Source: Palsa-965 sp044448685 (GTDB lineage Bacteria; Bacteroidota; Bacteroidia; Palsa-965). Taken from it: a DNA stretch of 64,000 nt. Shown one piece after another: positions 57,889 through 64,000 of this stretch (the stretch's first letter is position 1; each line of letters begins with the position of its first letter). The notes under the pieces were generated by a model. It saw nothing but the letters and a program-made list of their open reading frames with translations, was not told where the DNA came from and made no database searches. The translations under genes were made by a program, and so were the position numbers. The stretch spans positions 32,182-96,181 of the forward strand of contig JBIOHC010000010.1 of NCBI GenBank assembly GCA_044448685.1, read 5' to 3'.

Positions 57889-59037
57889 TTATTCGAAATA
57901 CTCTTTCATCCTGTCAAAGAATCCCCTGTCTTTTTTGCCCGGATGTGGTTTGAAATTATCGGAATCCCGGAGTTTTTCCATAAGTTTTTTCTCTTCCGAG
58001 CTCAGATGCTGAGGGGTCCAGATATTGATATTGACGATGAGATCGCCCTTGCCATAATGTTCCAGGCTTGGGAGTCCTTTGTTTTTAAGACGAAGCAGTT
58101 TTCCTCCCTGTGTTCCGGAATCAATCTTTATTTTGGCCTTACCCTCCAGGGTAGGAATCTCTACACTGGTACCCAGGGCAGCTTCGGCAAAATTGATAAA
58201 GAGATTATAGATAAGATTATTTCCTTCGCGTATGAGGTGTTCATGTTCGGCTTCTTCGATCTGAATAATGAGATCGCCGGGAACTCCGCTTCTCGGCCCT
58301 GCATTGCCTTTGCCGCTTACACTGAGTTGCATGCCCTCTGAAACTCCCGCCGGGATGTTAAGGGTGATGACATCTTCCCCTTTAACAATACCATCTCCGT
58401 GACAATGTTTGCATTTCTCCGTGATGATCTGCCCTTCACCACCGCAGGCCGGGCAGGTAGAAGAGGTTTGCATCTGACCCAGAATCGTATTCTGAATACG
58501 GGTTACATGCCCCGAGCCATTGCAGGTGGTACAACGGCTATAAGCCGACCCGCTGTGTGCTCCGGAACCGTTACAGGGATCGCAGGGAATGAATTTGTTG
58601 ACTTTTATTTTTTTCTCTACCCCGTTCAGAATTTCTTCCAGGGTCATTTTAACTTTTACACGCAGGTTGGAACCCCGGTTCACTCTCCGTCCTCCTCTTT
58701 GTCCTCCACCGCTGAAACCACCGAAATGACCACCGAAGATATCTCCGAACTGGCTGAAGATATCATCCATATTCATACCTCCGAAACCGCCTTGCCCTCC
58801 TCCTGCAGCACCGCCTACACCGGCATGTCCGAACTGATCGTAACGGGCTCTCTTGTCGCGGTTACTTAGCACCTCGTATGCTTCGGCTGCTTCCTTGAAA
58901 TGTTCTTCAGCTTCCTTGTTCCCCGGGTTTTTGTCGGGATGGAATTTGATAGCCATCTTACGATAGGCTTTTTTTATTTCATCATCACCGGCACTACGGC
59001 CAAGGCTAAGTATTTCGTAATAATCTCTTTTGCTCAT
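57889..59037 (-). CDS. dnaJ: Chaperone DnaJ
   Basis: Co-chaperone that stimulates DnaK ATPase. The 382 residues show the full class A layout: J domain with HPD at 33-35, Gly/Phe-rich linker (about 75-125), a zinc domain with four CxxCxGxG-type repeats (CDPCNGSG, CTTCNGSG, CPACGGEG, CKHCHGDG) and the C-terminal substrate-binding domains. It follows grpE by 23 bases, so both cofactors should be made together. dnaK is not in the window. Confidence 0.97.
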   Translation of the reverse strand: MSKRDYYEILSLGRSAGDDEIKKAYRKMAIKFHPDKNPGNKEAEEHFKEAAEAYEVLSNRDKRARYDQFGHAGVGGAAGGGQGGFGGMNMDDIFSQFGDIFGGHFGGFSGGGQRGGRRVNRGSNLRVKVKMTLEEILNGVEKKIKVNKFIPCDPCNGSGAHSGSAYSRCTTCNGSGHVTRIQNTILGQMQTSSTCPACGGEGQIITEKCKHCHGDGIVKGEDVITLNIPAGVSEGMQLSVSGKGNAGPRSGVPGDLIIQIEEAEHEHLIREGNNLIYNLFINFAEAALGTSVEIPTLEGKAKIKIDSGTQGGKLLRLKNKGLPSLEHYGKGDLIVNINIWTPQHLSSEEKKLMEKLRDSDNFKPHPGKKDRGFFDRMKEYFE

Positions 59038-59060
59038 GAGTAAAAATTATCGGGGCAGGT

Positions 59061-59612
59061 TTAGCTTCCTACCACCACTTTAGCGAAACGAATCACTTTC
59101 CCGTTCAGGGTATATCCTTTTTCAAGTTCATCGACAACCTTGCCTTTGAGGTCATCTGTAGGTGCCGGAATATTGGTTACTGCTTCATGCAGATCTACAT
59201 TGAATTCCTTACCCATTGAATCAATAGGTTCAAGACCTTTTTGCCTGAGTGAATGGCTGAATTTATGGTGTATCAGATGCAGGCCTTCTGTAACTGCTTT
59301 GAGGTCTTTGGCTGTATCATTCGCTTTCAACGCCCTTTCTATATCATCAATAACCGGCAGGAAGGAGCGGAAAATATCTTCACCGGCAGTCTTAACCAGA
59401 TCTATACGTTCACGCTGAGTCCTTTTCTTGTAATTGTCAAATTCGGAGTATAAACGCAGATACCTGTCGTTCAGCTCTTTAATCTTGTCCTCCGGGCTGG
59501 GTTCCGGGGTGGCTTCCTGCTCCTTATTCCCGCTCGTATCTTCCTGGTTTTCCTGGCTGTTTTGCAGCACTTCTTTTTCGTCTTTACTCATCTTTTTAAA
59601 TCGCTTAAACAA
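59061..59612 (-). CDS. grpE: Nucleotide exchange factor GrpE
   Basis: Releases ADP from DnaK. A 183-residue protein with a disordered acidic N-terminus (about 8-45, rich in Glu, Gln and Asn), a long helical coiled coil (about 40-100, DKIKELNDRYLRLYSEFDNYKKR in two blocks) and the beta-wing signature GKEFNVDLHEAV and GYTLNGKVIRFAKVVV. The first ATG (59612) and one seven codons later (59591) are both possible. No CIRCE-like element was found upstream; two exact -7 boxes lie at 59669-59676 and 59712-59719. Confidence 0.95.
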   Translation of the reverse strand: MFKRFKKMSKDEKEVLQNSQENQEDTSGNKEQEATPEPSPEDKIKELNDRYLRLYSEFDNYKKRTQRERIDLVKTAGEDIFRSFLPVIDDIERALKANDTAKDLKAVTEGLHLIHHKFSHSLRQKGLEPIDSMGKEFNVDLHEAVTNIPAPTDDLKGKVVDELEKGYTLNGKVIRFAKVVVGS

Positions 59613-59668
59613 AATGGCTTGTTTTGTATGTAATTATCTGTAAATCAATAGTAAGGTAGAATTTCGGG

Positions 59669-59719
59669 CAAAGATAACCTTACGATCCTTCCTAACCAAT
59701 AATGTTGCCAGCAAAGATA
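59669..59719 (-). promoter_or_regulatory. Two candidate grpE-dnaJ promoter -7 boxes
   Basis: The minus strand reads TATCTTTG at 59676-59669 and again at 59719-59712. The nearer one has TTGG 19 bases further upstream, a partial -33. Whether both are used, or one responds to heat, cannot be told. Confidence 0.5.
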
Positions 59720-59805
59720 TAAAAGTCAAATTGACAGGAAAGCGGGTAATTTGGCAGTTCGGTCAGACTTTAGACACAAGACGTGTCTCTTGTATCGCGA
59801 TCCTA

Positions 59806-59902
59806 GTGTTTGTTCCTGCGACCATAACGTTTGTTCCCACGATCATAATGTTTGTTCCCGCGACCGTAACGTCTGTTCCCGCGACCAGAATGTCTTTGTG
59901 CG
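59806..59902. repeat. 21-bp tandem repeat
   Basis: Four complete 21-bp units (59806-59826, 59827-59847, 59848-59868, 59869-59889) and a partial fifth share the pattern RYGTYTGTTCCYRCGAYCRKA. A short hairpin (AGACAC/GTGTCT) precedes them at 59772-59788. The period is a multiple of three, so every frame gives heptapeptide repeats, but no start or context argues for coding. The 59613-59980 gap has no other gene. Confidence 0.9.
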
Positions 59903-59980
59903 TTGTTATGAAGTATTCTTAATTAAAACAGGATACCCGTTTCCGGATATCCTGTCTTTAAACTACTTAAAATCAGCGGA

Positions 59981-60520
59981 TTATTTCTGTGCTGCCAGAT
60001 GCTTTTCAATTTCAGCATCCAGTTCCGGTCCACGGAGACCTTTGGCAATGATAATACCGTTTTTATCAATCAGGAAATTCATCGGGATGGAAGTGACACC
60101 ATAAATCTTGGCACCTTCTGAACCCCATCCTCCCAGATCACTTACATGATAGGGCCAGTTTAGTTTATCATTGGCAACGGCCTTTTTCCAGCTGTCTTTG
60201 TTCTGGTCGAGTGATACACTGTAGATTTCAAAACCTTTGGCATCTTTGAATTTGGCATTGTGATACTTGTTATAAGCTGCCACAACATTAGGATTTTCTC
60301 CCCTGCATGGGCCACACCAGGAAGCCCAGAAATCAATGAGTACGAGTTTTCCATGCAGATTGGAAAGGCTCAGTTCCTTATCATCCGGGCTCTTGTATTT
60401 AAGTTCCGGCGCCTTGTCGCCTATATTGGTTCCTGTTGTTACACCGGTGTTTTTCACTATAAAGCTCATGCCTATGAAGGCTACAGCTGCGAGTGCTATG
60501 AAGATATTTGCTTTTTTCAT
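59981..60520 (-). CDS. TlpA-like thiol-disulfide oxidoreductase
   Basis: A 179-residue periplasmic thioredoxin-fold protein held by an N-terminal signal anchor (MKKANIFIALAAVAFIGMSF). The redox site is WASWCGPC (Cys69, Cys72), with GDKAPELKYKSPDDKELSL before it and the cis-Pro in TSIPMNFLID. It fits the TlpA/ResA family that keeps cytochrome c or other exported thiols reduced. The murA gene ends 32 bases upstream and may share its transcript. Confidence 0.93.
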   Translation of the reverse strand: MKKANIFIALAAVAFIGMSFIVKNTGVTTGTNIGDKAPELKYKSPDDKELSLSNLHGKLVLIDFWASWCGPCRGENPNVVAAYNKYHNAKFKDAKGFEIYSVSLDQNKDSWKKAVANDKLNWPYHVSDLGGWGSEGAKIYGVTSIPMNFLIDKNGIIIAKGLRGPELDAEIEKHLAAQK

Positions 60521-60552
60521 GTTCCTTGTTTGTCTTGTTTCTTGTGTCTAAG

Positions 60553-61860
60553 TTAAGCTTTCCTTACAATATCCGCGCCAAGAGCCTGGAGGCGGGCATC
60601 AATATTCTGGTAACCACGGTCAATCTGGTTGATATTGTAAATTACGCTCTTGCCTTCGGCACTGAGGGCAGCGATCAGCAGGGCTACACCGGCTCTTATA
60701 TCAGGCGAAGCCATGGAAATGGCACGTAGTTTTTGTTTCCTGCCAAGACCGATAATGGTAGCCCGGTGAGGATCACAGAGTATGATCTGAGCTCCCATGT
60801 CAATGAGTTTATCGACAAAAAAGAGGCGGCTTTCAAACATTTTCTGGTGAATAAGCACGCTGCCCCTTGCCTGGGTTGCAACAACAAGTACAATACTGAG
60901 CAGGTCGGGAGTGAATCCGGGCCAGATGGCATCGGCTATGGTTAATATGGATCCGTCAATAAAGGTGTCTATTTCGTATACATCCTGTTCCGGAATATAG
61001 ATATCATCTCCCCGGCGTTCCAGGTTAATTCCCAAACGTTTAAATGTATTGGGAATGATACCCAGATGGTCGTAACCGACATTCTTGATCGTTATTTCGC
61101 TTTGGGTCATAGCTGCCAGTCCTATGAAACTGCCCACTTCAATCATATCAGGCAGCAGGCGGTGATCGCAACCGCTGAGGTACTGAACACCTTCAATGGT
61201 TAGCAGGTTGGAACCAACTCCGCTTATTTTGGCGCCCATACTGTTGAGCATACGGCAAAGCTGCTGCAGATAAGGCTCACAGGCTGCATTGTAAATGGTG
61301 GTAGTGCCTTTGGCCATGACAGCTGCCATGACGATATTAGCAGTTCCGGTAACGGAAGCTTCGTCCAGCAGCATATAACATCCTTGCAGGTTGCTGGCTT
61401 CGACTTTATAGAATTCTGATTTGCTGTCGTAAATGAATTTTGCACCGAGCGCCTGGAAGCCAATAAAATGTGTATCCAGCCTGCGGCGTCCTATCTTATC
61501 ACCTCCGGGTTTGGAGATATAGCCTTTGCCAAAGCGGCTCAGCAGTGGGCCGATGATCATTACAGATCCTCTTAATCCTCCTCCTTTTTTACGGAATGTT
61601 TCGGAATTGAGATAATCAATATTGACATTATCGGCCTGGAAGGTCCATGCTTCAGGTCCTGTCTTTTCAACTTTTACGCCCAGTTCACGGAGCAGATCAA
61701 TAAGTTTGTTGACATCGATAATATCAGGGACATTGCTGATATGTACTTTTTCAGGAGTCAGCAGCACTGCCGAAATAACCTGTAGTGCTTCGTTCTTAGC
61801 GCCCTGAGGGATGAGCTCGCCTTTTAGTTTCTTACCTCCGTTGATTTCAAAAATTGCCAT
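60553..61860 (-). CDS. murA: UDP-N-acetylglucosamine 1-carboxyvinyltransferase with Cys-to-Asp active site
   Basis: First committed step of peptidoglycan synthesis, adding enolpyruvate to UDP-GlcNAc. The 435-residue length is normal and the conserved Lys22 (QGAKNEA) is present. The loop equivalent to the enteric GGCAIG (Cys115) reads KPGGDKIGRRRLDTH, with Asp121 in place of Cys. Enzymes with Asp there work but are not alkylated by fosfomycin, as in mycobacteria and chlamydiae. Intrinsic fosfomycin resistance is therefore predicted. It follows the DUF4290 gene by 12 bases. Confidence 0.96.
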   Translation of the reverse strand: MAIFEINGGKKLKGELIPQGAKNEALQVISAVLLTPEKVHISNVPDIIDVNKLIDLLRELGVKVEKTGPEAWTFQADNVNIDYLNSETFRKKGGGLRGSVMIIGPLLSRFGKGYISKPGGDKIGRRRLDTHFIGFQALGAKFIYDSKSEFYKVEASNLQGCYMLLDEASVTGTANIVMAAVMAKGTTTIYNAACEPYLQQLCRMLNSMGAKISGVGSNLLTIEGVQYLSGCDHRLLPDMIEVGSFIGLAAMTQSEITIKNVGYDHLGIIPNTFKRLGINLERRGDDIYIPEQDVYEIDTFIDGSILTIADAIWPGFTPDLLSIVLVVATQARGSVLIHQKMFESRLFFVDKLIDMGAQIILCDPHRATIIGLGRKQKLRAISMASPDIRAGVALLIAALSAEGKSVIYNINQIDRGYQNIDARLQALGADIVRKA

Positions 61861-61872
61861 AACAGGACGCGC

Positions 61873-62556
61873 TTACTTTCCTTTAAAATTTTTGTACTTA
61901 CCTCCGTTGTTCCGGTTGTTTTTCTGGAAGCCGCCTTTCTGGAAATTTTTCTTGAATGGTTTAGGCGGAGCATCACTGGTTCGCTGATTGAAATTGGCAG
62001 CCTTGCCCAGGATATCGTTGGTGTATTTAAAACGGAAATTATCAGCCAGTTTCAGCTTGCCTTTTGAAAGCTCCACAATATGCTGCACAATGAGTTCATC
62101 ATTTACTGAATCACGGTTCCAGGTGAGGTAGAAACGTTTCATCATATGGGCAAGCTGTTCTACGAGGGCGGTTTTCATATCTCCGTCTTCCATCTCCACT
62201 GCTTTGCGTATCATGGCTTCAACGGCTTTTCCGTAATGTTTGTAACGTATATCACGGGAAGGGTAGTCGACCTTATCAGGCTTGGTCTGAAATGTTTCAG
62301 GTGTAGGCTTAGGATAGGGGGAGTCCACATCAAATTTAAAATCGGATATGATAAAAAGATGATCCCACAGCTTGTGTTTGAAATCGGTCACATCACGCAG
62401 GTGAGGATTCAGTTGTCCCATTATTGAAATGATAGCCTGAGCTGCATGGTTGCGCTCATCCCTGTTTTCAAGGGCCATGGCGAAATTGATCATTTTCTGA
62501 ATGTTGCGACCATACTCGCTCATGAGGAGCTTTGGTTGCTGGGTGTTGTATTCCAT
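61873..62556 (-). CDS. DUF4290 family protein
   Basis: A 227-residue cytosolic protein of a family confined, as far as I know, to Bacteroidota. The helical core (LLMSEYGRNIQKMINFAMAL, RNHAAQAIISIMGQLNPHLRD, KLWDHLFIISDF) is followed by a basic, Gly/Asn/Phe-rich tail (residues 195-227, KKNFQKGGFQKNNRNNGGKY), which looks like an RNA-binding or disordered region. It is linked to murA in a likely operon. Function unknown. Confidence 0.85.
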   Translation of the reverse strand: MEYNTQQPKLLMSEYGRNIQKMINFAMALENRDERNHAAQAIISIMGQLNPHLRDVTDFKHKLWDHLFIISDFKFDVDSPYPKPTPETFQTKPDKVDYPSRDIRYKHYGKAVEAMIRKAVEMEDGDMKTALVEQLAHMMKRFYLTWNRDSVNDELIVQHIVELSKGKLKLADNFRFKYTNDILGKAANFNQRTSDAPPKPFKKNFQKGGFQKNNRNNGGKYKNFKGK

Positions 62557-62663
62557 CAGGAAGTCTTGTTGCTTGATAAGAAAAAGTTCTAAATTGTTAA
62601 AACAGGAGACTGTATTCAGAGAAGGGAATCATGCTCCAGGGCTTTTTGCCCTTGTTATTGCTT

Positions 62664-62695
62664 CAAAAGTAAAGATTTGATCCGGATTATACAAG
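62664..62695 (-). promoter_or_regulatory. Promoter of the DUF4290-murA operon
   Basis: The minus strand reads CTTG (62695-62692), a 20-nt spacer and TACTTTTG (62671-62664): one mismatch in the -33 box only. It overlaps the end of mqnE and leaves a leader of about 100 nt, which contains the hairpin GGGC-AAAAA-GCCC (62639-62651). Confidence 0.65.
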
Positions 62696-63847
62696 ATCCA
62701 TTGAAAAATCATGTTCCGCATAATCTTTCACCACTCCGTAAAGGGTATCCCTTTCAACAGGATGCCTTCCGGCTTGTTTGACCAGCTGTACAAGCTGAGC
62801 GGTACTAAGGGATGGATTCTGCTCTTCCGAGCCGGCCATGGAATAGATTTTAGTGGTGTCGTCAATTGTTCCATCAATATCATCCACTCCGAAATGCAGG
62901 CTCAGCTGTGTAGTCATGCGCCCTATCATTGGCCAATACGCCTTGATGTGTGCAAAATTATCCAGAAAGATGCGGGACACAGCATAATTCTTCAGGTCTT
63001 CTATGACCGAACATTCAGAAATATGAGACATTTGGTTGTCTTTGTTCCGGAATTTTAAAGGAATAAAAGTATTGAACCCCTGTGTGCGGTCCTGTAGCTC
63101 CCTCAGCCTGTTCATATGATCAATACGGTGTGCAAAAGTTTCGACATGCCCGTACAGCATCGTCGCATTGGATGGTATACCTATTCCATGCGCTGTTTCA
63201 TGTATTTCCAGCCATTGGGCAGAGGTGCATTTATCTTCACATATTTCTGCTCTGACTTTTTCGTCGAATATCTCGGCTCCGCCTCCGGGCATGGATTCCA
63301 GTCCACTGTCTTTCAGGATCTGCAGCCCTTCCTTATAACTCACCTTTGCCTTGCGGAACATATATTCCATTTCCACCGGGGTAAATGCCTTGATATGGAG
63401 TCCGGGACGCAGTATTTTTATCTTCCGGAAAAGGTCGGTGAAGAAATCAAGTCCCATTTTGGGGTGAACACCCCCTACAATATGAACTTCAGTCACGGGC
63501 TGAGCTTCATATTTCCGTACAATATCAAGCATTTGTTCCGTACCCAGTTCCCAGGAACCCTCTTTTTGTTTCAGAAGCCTGGAATAGGAACAGAATTTAC
63601 AGTCAAACACACAGATATTGGTAGGCTCTATATGAAAATTACGGTTAAAATAGGTCAGATCCTCATGCTTCTTCTCCCTTACATAATTGCCCAGTATGCC
63701 CAGAAAAGAAAGATCTCCTTTTGTATACAGCAGAATGCCTTCTTCAACAGTGATGCGTCTGCCTTCAAATACTTTGCTGGCAATCGCTTTCAGGTCAGTA
63801 CTTAGAATGCTTTGAGCAAGTAACTCTTCGGGTTGAAAGGATGACAT
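62687..63847 (-). CDS. mqnE: Aminofutalosine synthase (radical SAM)
   Basis: Radical SAM enzyme of the futalosine route to menaquinone, joining 3-enolpyruvylbenzoate and SAM-derived adenosine. The 386 residues carry the cluster motif CVFDCKFC (Cys79, Cys83, Cys86), VHIVGGVHPKMG, GLESMPGGGAEIFDEKVRAEIC as two blocks and NATMLYGHVET. The ESMPGGGAEIF form separates it from the cyclase MqnC, which is otherwise similar. It implies that the rest of the futalosine pathway exists elsewhere in the genome. It appears monocistronic. Confidence 0.92.
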   Translation of the reverse strand: MSSFQPEELLAQSILSTDLKAIASKVFEGRRITVEEGILLYTKGDLSFLGILGNYVREKKHEDLTYFNRNFHIEPTNICVFDCKFCSYSRLLKQKEGSWELGTEQMLDIVRKYEAQPVTEVHIVGGVHPKMGLDFFTDLFRKIKILRPGLHIKAFTPVEMEYMFRKAKVSYKEGLQILKDSGLESMPGGGAEIFDEKVRAEICEDKCTSAQWLEIHETAHGIGIPSNATMLYGHVETFAHRIDHMNRLRELQDRTQGFNTFIPLKFRNKDNQMSHISECSVIEDLKNYAVSRIFLDNFAHIKAYWPMIGRMTTQLSLHFGVDDIDGTIDDTTKIYSMAGSEEQNPSLSTAQLVQLVKQAGRHPVERDTLYGVVKDYAEHDFSMDLV

Positions 63848-63863
63848 GGTTCAGATTTAGGTA

Positions 63864-63895
63864 CAAAGATAAGGGCTTTGGAAAGGATGAACAAA
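63864..63895 (-). promoter_or_regulatory. mqnE promoter
   Basis: On the minus strand: TTTG (63895-63892), a 20-nt spacer and TATCTTTG (63871-63864). All positions match; the predicted start is about 10-13 bases before the ATG at 63847. Confidence 0.82.
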
Positions 63896-63950
63896 CCTGA
63901 TTTTCAACCATTTTATGCCAGATCCTTCGGATTGATCCGAATCGTATTTC

Positions 63951-64000
63951 ATCTTAATAATAGTAATTAATACTACTATATAATAGTTAATAGTATAATA
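63951..64000. other. AT-rich end of the window
   Basis: Almost pure A/T with overlapping TAGTAATTAATACTA-type dyads and TATAATAGTTAATAGTATAATA. No gene was seen in 63896-64000; the next gene or its regulatory region lies outside the window. Confidence 0.5.

Noticed and set aside
59806..59902. CRISPR array
   Set aside because: The 21-bp units are directly adjacent and have no spacers; no cas genes nearby.
59731..59922. 63-codon frame of heptapeptide repeats
   Set aside because: A by-product of the 21-bp tandem repeat, open in several frames at once.
63951..64000. Replication origin or centromere-like site
   Set aside because: Only AT-rich dyads at the window edge; no DnaA boxes or par genes visible.

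Overview
The window reads as chromosomal DNA of a free-living Bacteroidota bacterium, most likely in or near the Chitinophagales/Sphingobacteriales. The evidence is two proteins with type IX secretion C-terminal sorting domains, several families largely confined to this phylum (GWxTD, DUF3822, DUF4199, DUF4290, OMP_b-brl barrels), the promoter form TTTG-N19-21-TAnnTTTG, and A-rich rather than Shine-Dalgarno start contexts. No plasmid, phage, insertion-sequence transposase, CRISPR array, tRNA or rRNA gene was seen. It is mostly core chromosome with a high load of small palindromic repeats.

Layout. 1-1030: the 3' end of an outer-membrane barrel gene and a small membrane protein. 1061-8793: a complete tryptophan operon, trpE-G-D-C-F-B-A plus a DAHP synthase, preceded by a near-consensus promoter, a 19-residue leader peptide with tandem Trp codons, and mutually exclusive RNA hairpins. 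Together these look like classical ribosome-mediated attenuation. 8888-17393: large secreted and envelope proteins, including an OmpA-domain protein next to a TPR/PD40 protein that together resemble a split PorE. 17403-20889: coaE, NAD(P)HX repair, a YciO-type protein and a fructose-6-phosphate aldolase-like enzyme. 21020-28583: small accessory genes separated by palindromic repeats, two paralogous barrels (one interrupted by an in-frame amber codon), and a multi-hairpin intergenic element. 28768-28869: an SRP RNA gene, recognised from its conserved apical domain and end pairing. 28967-33537: two glycosyltransferases and a TPR-SpoIIE phosphatase. 33645-46537, minus strand: thioredoxin-like lipid/envelope protein, coaD, rsmD, DUF3822, M1 peptidase, rlmB, GWxTD, rmuC, a BamA-like barrel, a small barrel and fabD. 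46693-51370, plus strand: an MFS transporter, an Fe-S protein, then a GT2-deacetylase-GT87 set. 51409-63847, minus strand: pcrA, Ppx/GppA, an ABC exporter, dnaJ-grpE, a TlpA-like protein, murA, DUF4290 and mqnE.

How the parts work together. The trp operon converts chorismate to tryptophan. Its last gene supplies the first shikimate-pathway enzyme, so aromatic carbon input and tryptophan output are transcribed together, under a leader that senses charged tRNA-Trp. The secreted peptidase and the BNR/PKD protein are type IX cargo. The TPR/PD40 and OmpA proteins may belong to the same machinery. MqnE implies the futalosine route to menaquinone. MurA carries Asp in place of the fosfomycin-reactive Cys.

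The repeats are the other main theme. One family has TTGTCATTCTGAG termini, with about 164-bp full copies and 35-50 bp internally deleted copies. A second has arms related to CTCGACTTCGCTCG. Others are AT-rich inverted repeats and a nested 159-bp palindrome. One copy abuts the trpD start codon, and a repeat-like segment lies inside the pcrA reading frame.
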